Source: Epiperipatus broadwayi (taxonomy: Eukaryota > Onychophora > Udeonychophora > Euonychophora > Peripatidae). From it: DNA of 64,000 nucleotides. A program made the position numbers and the translations under genes. The notes under the pieces were generated by a model. It saw only the letters and a program-made list of their open reading frames with translations. It made no database searches and was not told the DNA's origin. This document shows positions 56,555 to 64,000 of this stretch, in pieces; position 1 is the stretch's first letter; each line of letters opens with the position of its first letter. The DNA lies in NCBI GenBank assembly GCA_028023455.1, contig JAQFVV010006353.1:2729135-2793134 (forward strand), given 5' to 3'.

Positions 56555-56865
56555 CACTTTTATTATTTCTTCAATGTGATGGACTAATTTTTTTGATGAC
56601 GCCCAGTATGATTCAGATAAAAATAGTTGATAATCGGCAGCTCATAATTCAGCAGTTTTATAGGCTTTCCAACAGTCCAAATAAATTGTCGATTCCTCTT
56701 TCACATTTTGTTTGATTGCTTCCATCAGAGTTGCCACTGTTCTACCATGAATTCTTATGATAATACCTTCATCTGTCTCCTGTTCCAGCAAAACTCAGCC
56801 AGCTTGGTTTTTTTTCTTTTTGTGCAAAAGGCTCTTGTCAATTTTAATAATTTTATTAGGGCCTC
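56555..56865 (-). pseudogene. Merlin-type (ISXO2-like) transposase fragment
   Basis: One minus-strand frame reads GGPNKIIKIDKSLLHKKKKN, a TGA, VLLEQETDEGIIIRIHGRTV, ATLMEAIKQNVKEESTIYLD and CWKAYKTAEL, a second TGA, then ADYQLF. This follows the ISXO2-like DDE domain (VEIDES-F-KRK, E-W, RSA-TL-P-I---V-PGT-I-SDCW-AY). The second catalytic Asp is present in LDCWKAY; the first lies in IDKS where the usual Glu is Lys. The third acidic residue (NH----V region) is absent. Inactive remnant of a DNA transposon. Confidence 0.7.
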
Positions 56866-56869
56866 CAAT

Positions 56870-57235
56870 TTTATGTTTTTCTCTGCTAAACCAAGTTCTG
56901 TTTCCCCCATTCTATGAATGTTAATTTGTGAGCCTAGCTGTAAATAAATCAGATCACTATCAAAAATGGAATTCTGGAGGCATTATAAAGGTCTATTTTA
57001 TTATTACATTCTTGAACATGTCAATGCTATTGCTTGTCCAAAGTGTGGATGTACTCAAACACATTGATCTCAGTAGAAGGTAAACTCCAAATGTTCAACA
57101 TTTTGTACTGTTTAAAAAAAAGAAAGAAAAGTAGTATTAATTAGAAAATTGAAAAAATAAATTAGCACTGAAGTAAAAAACACTTTGAGAAGGAATTCTA
57201 AAGAAATCTGGGCAATAAATGAAAGTATAAATTTA
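56870..57235. other. No gene seen
   Basis: Nothing recognised; may include flanks of the Merlin or PLE pieces. Confidence 0.35.
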
Positions 57236-57240
57236 TCATG

Positions 57241-57870
57241 TTATTGGACAAGGTCGGAAGAGATCACAGAGTTTATATGATGGGATTGCAAGATTAGACA
57301 TTTATCACAAATGTAAAAATGTGTACCATTTCTTCTAGTTTGCAGGACTAATGTGTAAGTACCTTTACATTTAGAATCATGGCACTCTCTAGAAGTGATG
57401 GTGGCAGAAGACAGTCTAAAAATATGACTGGTAGATGTTTGGTGTTCCAAGAAGATGGAATTGTATTTGAGTTTGTTCAGAGCTCTTTTGTATAAGTAAC
57501 AGTGCTCAGAGATACTTACCTTCTGATTAATCTCCTCACACATTGTATAAAATCACATGCCTCAAACCAGATCCAGCGATATATATTATGGTGAATCTCA
57601 TGCATCTCTCCATGCACATCTCTCAGCACTGTTACTTATACAAAAGAACTCTGAACAAACCCAAATATAATTCCATCTTCTTGGAACACCAAAAGTCCAT
57701 TGGTCATATATTTCAAACCGTCTTCTGCCATTATTGCTTGTATAGGGTGCCATGACTCTAAATGTAAAGTTAAAGAAGCATGACTTATAGCTAATAACAC
57801 GCATGCTATAAATTGGAATGAAGCATGCTTCTATCTCTCTGAAAAATGGATTCTCTAACTCCACTTTGCA
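57241..57870. pseudogene. Two Penelope-like GIY-YIG pieces in inverted orientation
   Basis: Minus strand (57543-57241): EEINQKVSISEHCYLYKRAL, YNSIFLEHQTSTSHIF, RLSSATITSRECHDSKCK. Plus strand (57543-57860): MYKITC, HLSMHISQHCYLYKRTLNK, YNSIFLEHQKSIGHIF, then after frame changes CHDSKCKVKEA and LIANNTHAINWNEACFYLSE. YKITC, the H-S-H helix, GHIF and EA-LIANN--AIN are GIY-YIG blocks of PLEs. The shared ~145 bases form an inverted repeat with a short spacer (57520-57617). Both are broken. Confidence 0.72.
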
Positions 57871-57874
57871 TAAA

Positions 57875-58585
57875 TTTAATTATTAATCGCAGACATTTTC
57901 CATAGTATTCATTCAACTCGCTGGGTGCCATTAATCGTATTATCAGCAATTAGCTTCACCAACAACTAAATTTTAGGTCATTTAGACATATTACTTGTTT
58001 AATTAGGAAGTTTAAGTTTTTCTTATTACTAAAAAAAAATAGTTTTTTTTTTTTATTTACGGTAACAATTGGAGTTTAAAAAAATCATGACCGAACTTCG
58101 AAATTTGTTCTCTGTCTCAATTTTACTGCTTTATAATTTTTATTAACTTATTTTGATTTGCCAATCAATTTACTACAGAAAAAGGTAAATTAGTTTTTAT
58201 CCCCCCCCCTCATCCCTTTGCAGGCATATCTGAAAGAGTTATAAAATACAATAGTTTTAACTACATAATTCATTTGTATGCAGTAAAAACTATTTCTTCT
58301 CTTTTTCCTTACATAATATGAGTTATCATTTTATTATTTCTAATTTTAAATAATATATTTCTTTTACAAAATATTTAATATTATGATTAACTCTGTAGAC
58401 TAATTTTTTAATTTTTTAATTAATCTAATTAAGTTACGTACATATCTAGTATGTGGGCTTACACACGTGGTAATTCATAAATTTATTAACCAATCTAGCT
58501 TTATAAATATGCAGCTTACGACTAATTCGAGTCACAATCAATTTGTTGTGTTGCAATATATGTATAACAATTAAATATCCCACCA
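57875..58585. other. AT-rich DNA, no gene seen
   Basis: Contains a run of 10 C at 58201-58210. Nothing else recognised. Confidence 0.45.
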
Positions 58586-58589
58586 AATA

Positions 58590-58735
58590 CAAGGTGATCT
58601 GATGTGATATATTGTGACTTCTCCTTAAACGAAGTCAAGAATATCTCAGCAATTATGCCCAGATAAACCTGTTAGCCACTTTATTTTCCATTCCCCCCTC
58701 TAAATTTTCCCACATTTTGCTCCATCATCTTCATA
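58590..58735 (-). mobile_element. 3' tail of the zinc-knuckle LINE
   Basis: GACTTCTCCTTAAACGAAGTC, TCAGCAATTATGCCCAGATA and TTAGCCACTTTATTTTCCAT match 22145-22250 almost base for base. Only the 3' UTR and last codons are present: extreme 5' truncation. Confidence 0.85.
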
Positions 58736-58739
58736 ACAG

Positions 58740-59750
58740 GTCCACAAAGTTGAATAACATTAAAGGCTAGACAACTACAGGATAGCGATAGATTTTTGTG
58801 GGGATGGTTTTTCTTTACCATTTTATATTTTTCACTAAAAACATCAAAATACCCAAATACTGATCAATAATTAAATAGTTAGATAGGTTATATCTGAATG
58901 ATTAAAATATAAAATTTAAAAACTTATAGAGCAATTCTCATATCTAAAAGACTTTCCAAGCTTTCTTTAGTAACCCAGACTATAAACAAGGCAGTTGTAT
59001 GTACTAGTCTTAATATGTTAAATAGAAATATTTTTGTTATCAGCTAACAAAAAAATAGCTCCTACTGCTAATAACCGGGTGTTTTTTTTTTTTTATGGTG
59101 TGATTACAAGGGCTTTTGCCAAGAAACTTTTTTTCCAGATATAAAATCTATTTTTAGGCACATCATTTAATAAACATATATAAAAATTTTTTTATTTATT
59201 AATGTAAATATTTCTCAGATTTTTAAAGCGTTGCTACGTTTTAAAATTTATTAGATTTTAATGAGTGCATATATACGTATTTAAATAACAAATTTTTATA
59301 TAAATAATAAAATAAATGCACGAAGCGTAATATATTCATTTCATAATTATTTAAGAAAAGTGCTTTAATGTTCTTTTAAAGACTATTAAAATTTATATTT
59401 AGTTTATGAATATAATGTCGGCTGATAATATTTATTAAAATTTGAGCAAACAAAAAAAAGCCTACAATTTGAATGCGCAATTGTGTATAATTTGCATTGC
59501 TTAATTTACTTGAGTTATAAATAAAATTTCGTTGCTGAATTCAATAATATATTGGGAATGAATGCGGTAATAAAAATCAAAAACATTAAGACGATTAATA
59601 AATTTTATTAGTTATTCGCTAAACTAGAGATTATCCACTTAAGGAATAATATTTTTATAGAGCAATTATTACTATATCATTCTCATGCAAGATAGGAATT
59701 GGTTTCTATCCACTTTTAACATCTCGCGGAGGGATGGCCAAATACTAAAA
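58740..59750. other. AT-rich DNA, no gene seen
   Basis: Nothing recognised. Confidence 0.45.
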
Positions 59751-59754
59751 AACG

Positions 59755-59890
59755 ATCTATGATCCCCAAGATACACATTTCATGCTGAACCAGCACTCAT
59801 TGGGTGGCCCATGTCACAATCTGTCACACATTTCATGCTGAACCACCACTCATTGGGTGGCCCATGTCACAATCTGTCACACATATATCT
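59755..59890 (-). repeat. SINE A fragment, internally duplicated (53 bp)
   Basis: ACACATTTCATGCTGAACCA...CACTCATTGGGTGGCCCATG occurs twice in tandem (from 59773 and from 59826). Fresh duplication of a SINE A segment. Confidence 0.8.
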
Positions 59891-59894
59891 AACA

Positions 59895-60355
59895 ATATTT
59901 AGCTATACATAGATAGCCAATTACACTAAAGAAATATTATTACATTAGGAGTATGTCATGTAAAAAGAGTTGATCTTAGAATGGTTATGAAACTGTGAAG
60001 AGATGCCTTTGATAAAGATGAAGATGTTAAAATGAATGAATAAGATTATTCAGATCCACCTGTAAAATAAAATAATCAAATAGCCTGCATGGGAGTTCGG
60101 AGTTCATAAATTGGAGAACGATAACTGCCAGAATGGAATCCATCTGAGAACTTTACATTCCAGGATATGATACTCTACAAGTGTGGTAAATCATACTGGT
60201 ATTTGATTTTACTTAATGTATAAATGATCAAATTGCATAATGTTTTTGAGTTCAATGTTATTAGAATCATAGCAAATTATTTATCTCGGTGAATGAGAAT
60301 GCCGGTCACAGAATACAACAGTCTGTAATGACCTATATGGAAACTTTTTTTTTGA
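59895..60355. other. No gene seen
   Basis: Nothing recognised. Confidence 0.4.
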
Positions 60356-60359
60356 AAAG

Positions 60360-60500
60360 TGCCCTGTGTGGTTTAGTACAGTGATAGTATCAGACACCAG
60401 GGGATAAAATCCTAGAATTGATCCCAGTTCTGGTGTTTCTTGCACTCCTTATGAACTCTTGGAGCAATAGACCCATTCGATCATTTATTTATTTTATTTA
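60360..60500 (+). mobile_element. Member of the 28-kb tRNA-like SINE family
   Basis: GTGTGGTTTAGTACAGTGATAG (box-A-like), GAATTGATCCCAG (box-B-like), then CTTATGAACTCTTGGAGCAA, TAGACCCATTCGATCATTTA, as in the 28-kb units. Confidence 0.55.
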
Positions 60501-60570
60501 TACTGACATAAAAGAATAATACCAACAACATATAATTACTTTATCTTTTGTACTGCATTGCCAGATCCAT

Positions 60571-60757
60571 ATAATATTAATATCATTCATGTTCTTTATT
60601 ACTTTTTACAATGCTTTTTACAAACCACTACCTATTAACGGCTTTGAAAATATAAGTAGAAGTTCTGAAGAATATTGCTGGGACAATCAAAACCATCAAT
60701 AGTGGGTTGTATAAAGCACTGTAAAAAGTAATAAGGAGCATAAATAATATTAATGTT
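60571..60757. mobile_element. Palindromic element with a hammerhead-like module
   Basis: Arms 60571-60630 and 60702-60757 (TTATTACTTTTTACAATGCT / GCACTGTAAAAAGTAATAAG) are inverted. Between them CTGAAGA at 60665-60671, ATTG...CAAT as helix II and AAAAC follow the hammerhead order with G12 lost. Third member of the 5.6 and 47.4 kb group. Confidence 0.55.
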
Positions 60758-60989
60758 AACAACTAATTAATGAGTCAAACAAAACAATAGCCATCAAGTA
60801 AAACGATTTAGTGCTTTTAGACATTTAAAAAGCCATTCTTTTCATCAATGATATATAGTTAAGGATACTTTAAATATTATTTTGGAATAGTACATACCAA
60901 TCAATTCATTTGAAATAACACCTTTTCCACAAATAGTTAAGGAAAATATAAAAACAATTACTTTTGTCATGCTCATGCATCCACATATG

Positions 60990-61290
60990 TATATCATCAT
61001 CATCATTATATAATAACTGATCTACTAATTCCATGATGGTGGCTGTAGTGTAGATGAAGCACCTAAAAATTATTCTTTCCATTACTTTCTATTATATTTC
61101 AAATATTTTCAATCCTGACTATTTTGCAATGTGTTCATCTATGATAATCCTGGTCACCCCCTTTCTTTAGACTCCTTCATAATATTATATATTATAACAT
61201 TTTCAAGTGAATTAATCTGCCTTATCACATGCTCAAAATATTATATTATTCATTATTAACAGTTGCCTTGGTTCTTGTATTATAGATAAA
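60990..61290 (-). pseudogene. RTE/BovB-like LINE 3' fragment, another family
   Basis: FEHVIRQINSLENVI, then KESKERG, IIIDEHIAK, and a final TTATIMELVDQ before an ATGATGATGATATA tail, in broken frames. Resembles the GHV-R-DNSLEK...RGRPR-RWID end of BovB-type LINEs. The 5' continuation is beyond the TIR element, at 62541-62720. Confidence 0.55.
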
Positions 61291-61292
61291 GA

Positions 61293-62540
61293 TCCCATTG
61301 GATGGTGCTGTTTTCACGCTAAAACTATAAAATATGAATATTCACAGGCCGTTGATTTTAATAATTTTTCTGTGCTTTTTTGTAATGCGAAAATAAAAAC
61401 AAAACAAAATCATCTTTTTTAAATATTATTTTTTATTAACGTATACAATTTAAATGATAATAATAACTGTAAAATAAAATCAACAAATTACAATTTGATT
61501 CGTGTTTTTTATATCGTATACTTTTTAAATTGTGTTACGGCTTTTTTTTTATCAATTTTCTATCGTATATTTTTTTACTTGTGTTACGACTTTTTTTGTT
61601 GTTGTTTAACTAAAAAATAATAATCGTAATAAAAGTAAAAGTTGTTATAGTTAGATTTAGGGTTAGTTTTAGAGTTAGTTTAGGGTTAGGTTTAGGATTA
61701 CTTTTAGGGTTAGTTTAGGGTTAGGTTTAGAGTTAGTTTTAGGGTTAGTATTAGGGTTAGTTTTAGGGTTAGTTTAGGGTTAGGTTTAGGGTTAGTTTTA
61801 GGGTTAGTATTAGGGTTAGTTTTAGGGTTAGGTTTAGGGTTAGGTTTAGGGTTAGTGTTCTGTTTGTTTGTAATGCTAAAATAAAAAAAATCAAAATCGT
61901 AAGCGTACTCGGACAGAAGAAAGAAACTCAAACTTTTTTAAACAACAACAAACACATACAAATGTCTTCTTTATTTATTAAACATGTTTATAATATTTGC
62001 TTTTTATTAAATTTACAAAATAACCTGTATATTTGGACTTTTCTTACTGGATATTTTTTTCGTACCGCTCTTTTTTACTTCAAAAATATACCAGATGGTA
62101 GAATCTTCTTTGTCGCGTGGAATGTTACTAACAGTATGTAACTTGACACGTTACCTAATTGCAACTCAATAAAAACATACATATTTAACATTTACCCAAA
62201 TAAAATTTCAATACAGTATGTTGTAAAAAGTCTTATAATTATTGTTTTAAAAAATCTGAACATTTCAATAGTTTAAAATAATAAAAAAATCCAATGAAAA
62301 CAACATTTCATTACAATTCAAATACAAACTCTCTCATCAAGCTTAATTATTTTATAAACTGTGCGAATTCAGAAAATGTGATTGCTGCTTAGAGACATAC
62401 ATGCTGTACTGCGACGTAACATAGCATCCTGCATTCTGTAGCACAACAAAAAAGTTGTATTATACAAAACGCGGGTTCGAACATGTCGGCCACAGAAACA
62501 GCATTTTTATGTGTTTTTAGCACAAAAACAGCACCATAGA
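61293..62540. mobile_element. TIR-bounded 1.25-kb element with telomere-like minisatellite
   Basis: Ends mirror each other: CCATTGGATGGTGCTGTTTT then GCTAAAACTATAAAA on the left, and read inward from 62540, CCATTCTATGGTGCTGTTTT then GTGCTAAAAACACATAAAAA. Inside are a 51-base repeat in two copies (TATCGTATA...TTGTGTTACG, about 61510-61590), the telomere-like array 61641-61858, and GCGGGTTCGAAC (62471-62482), a tRNA box-B-like word. No transposase. It lies between two LINE fragments on the same strand, so it probably inserted in that LINE. Confidence 0.65.
61641..61858 (+). repeat. Degenerate telomere-like TTAGGG minisatellite
   Basis: About 30 units of TTAGGG, TTTAGGG and TTTTAGGG mixed, with AGAG and TATTAGGG variants and a higher-order alternation. 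Interstitial. Agrees with an animal lineage whose telomeres are TTAGGG, but does not prove it. Confidence 0.9.
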
Positions 62541-62725
62541 ATGGCATCTCTAGCTATAAGATGAATATCCTTGCCCTCTCCAAAACCCATCTTTCTTAAT
62601 GCTTCATTTCAAAAGCATGACTTGCTCTCTCCTGTGCTTTTAATATCCAGATCTCACATTCATATATTGCAAGGGATCTTTTCAAAGCTATAATATACTC
62701 TTGAACCACATACTTAGAACTGTTT
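62541..62725 (-). pseudogene. RTE/BovB-like LINE fragment
   Basis: ALKRSLAIYECEIWILKAQE and AFEMK correspond to the S-ALYGSETWTLK...EAFEMWC block after the RT domain. Frameshifted. Together with 60990-61290 it gives a LINE split by the TIR element. Confidence 0.5.
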
Positions 62726-62749
62726 TCTCATGTGGACATTAATTTTATA

Positions 62750-63240
62750 TTTGCTTTCATTGTATAAAGAAGGGTGGATTAATTCTATTTTTGATCCTTT
62801 GTTCAACCTTTAGAGTGCTTTTAGTTCATAGCTTTGGGAAAAGAGTGATTTATTCTCTTTTTTCATATATCCATTGAGTTATGTTTAATTTAAAGTTTAC
62901 ACAGTAAATCTTATTCAATTAATACCATCAAGGTATTAAAGATAAGATTCTATCTCCAGCCTTGTAGAATTGATTATGAGTTTAATAACTCTTACGCACC
63001 ATATCCTGTTTGGCTGATAAATTAATTTTCACTCTGAATTACCCAACAATGTTGACAAAGACGTGCTTATAAATATCAAAGTTCCAAGAATATGTGGAAT
63101 CATTCTGTTCTTGACCCTTTGTCCAACATTTAGAGTGTTATCAATTTCATAGCCTGAGGAAGGGTGATTTACTTCTTTTATTTATATATCTAGGAATTGC
63201 ATTTAAATTTCTTTAGCTGTTATTGTATTTAGTTTAAAAA
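62750..63240 (+). repeat. Two diverged copies of a dispersed repeat
   Basis: TTTGTTCAACCTTTAGAGTG...AGAGTGATTTATTCTC (62800-62860) and TTTGTCCAACATTTAGAGTG...AGGGTGATTTACTTC (63118-63177) repeat with a period of about 315. Class unknown. Confidence 0.6.
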
Positions 63241-63329
63241 AAAAACAAATTAAAAAATATGATTTATTAAAGAATATACATATTTTTGCTGAATACCAAA
63301 TGTATTATATATATATTGCTACATAAAAA

Positions 63330-64000
63330 GTGTATCCATAACACAGTAGGCAACTTAGACATGGCCCAGGTGTGATCATCGATTAGTAAGATGTAAGATA
63401 CATCTTAATCCAAAACTAGAGACACAAAAATTATTAAAAAAAAAACAATACTTACAGTTGATATTCCTAATTTTCAGAAACATTCTAATCAATTTAAATT
63501 AGAACTTACAAATCGGTTTCAAGTATTAGTAGATTTTGAATATGATTCAGATTTGAATGAAATTAATATGAAACCAACTGATACACTTTTAAAAACTGCA
63601 AGGAAGATAGCTGGTAGAAAAAAGCAGCAATTGACCAATAAAATTTCTACTGAGACTAGAGAATTTATGAAGAAAAGAAGGAATATGAGGATATACAACA
63701 ATGATGCATTAAAAAAAGATTGAATATCTTGAGTTTTGTAAAATGGTGTGGAAAAGAGTTGAAAATGATATAAGAAAGTATAATTGTGAACCAGCAAGGA
63801 AATCTGTTGAAGAGAATAAAAGTCTAAAGAGTGTAAAACAACATTTTGGTATTAGTAGGAAATTTATATCTCCAATAAGAAGAAAAGATGGCATTATTAA
63901 TAAAATGAGAGATGACATCATGAAATGTGTAGAAGACTTCTATCAAGAATTATATAGTAATAATGAATAAGTGCCTCCTATACCTATTATATCTTCTGAA
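63330..64000 (+). pseudogene. RTE-like LINE: endonuclease end and linker to the RT, cut by window edge
   Basis: CDHRLVRCKIHLNPKLETQK (the SDHRL end of the endonuclease, with the catalytic His) begins at about 63371. Then KKKTILTVDIPNFQKHSNQF, LLKTARKIAGRKKQQLTNKI and TREFMKKRRNMRIYNNDALK; a frameshift at about 63720; then MVWKRVENDIRKYNCEPARK, KHFGISRKFISPIRRKDGII and CVEDFYQELYSNNE, followed by a stop at 63968. This is the RTE linker that precedes RT motif 0 (the D---CEEFY--LYS block). Probably the same family as the fragments at 1 and 16.5 kb. The upstream part of the endonuclease is missing or unreadable. Confidence 0.8.

Noticed and set aside
61710-61931. Pro/Asn/Lys-rich protein on the minus strand
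   Set aside because: It is a translation of the telomere-like repeat.
63155-63180. CCTGAGGAAGGGTGATTTACTTC as a hammerhead
   Set aside because: The CTGAGGA part fits but no GAAA follows a stem.

Overview
This looks like a piece of an AT-rich animal genome, most likely an invertebrate; a mollusc is possible but the sequence alone does not settle it. I find no convincing host protein-coding exon, rRNA or functional tRNA gene. Nearly everything recognisable is transposable-element debris: non-LTR retrotransposons (an RTE-like family in many copies, a nearly complete Jockey-type element, a third family with a C-terminal zinc knuckle), Penelope-like elements (PLEs), a gag-only Ty3/Gypsy-type LTR element, mariner, Merlin and hAT-like DNA-transposon remnants, several tRNA-derived SINE families and an unusual number of palindromic (foldback) elements.
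Layout. 0-2.5 kb: a 3' piece of an RTE LINE abuts a minus-strand LTR element that has LTR, primer-binding site, gag and polypurine tract but no pol. 3-9.4 kb: SINE and foldback elements, a broken PLE reverse transcriptase (6.3-7.0 kb), and directly beside it a foldback element carrying a complete-looking type I hammerhead ribozyme core (7286-7328). 10.6-14.0 kb: a near-intact Jockey-type LINE on the minus strand lying between two AAT microsatellites. 14-24 kb: PLE endonuclease, RTE LINE, foldbacks, tandem repeats, and a zinc-knuckle LINE with tRNA-SINE copies at both sides. 24-31 kb: palindromic SINE dimers, hAT-like repeats, tandem arrays. 32-42 kb: more SINEs, a 1.1-kb nested inverted repeat, and three further decayed hammerhead copies. 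43-50 kb: a PLE endonuclease insertion with a target-site duplication, nested palindromes, a second PLE endonuclease piece, and an RTE LINE interrupted by another hammerhead-bearing repeat. 50-64 kb: mostly unrecognised AT-rich DNA, a Merlin fragment, an inverted pair of PLE endonuclease pieces, a TIR-bounded 1.25-kb element containing a telomere-like minisatellite inside a LINE, and the start of another RTE LINE at the right edge.
The coherent story is that PLE remnants (GIY-YIG endonuclease at four loci, RT at one) co-occur with short palindromic or repeated elements that carry hammerhead-type cores. PLEs are known to carry hammerhead motifs, and small hammerhead-bearing 'retrozyme' repeats are known in animals, so these may be non-autonomous partners. 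What I have not seen described is hammerhead units framed by inverted repeats rather than only tandem copies. All translations and alignments here were done by eye; identities and boundaries are approximate.
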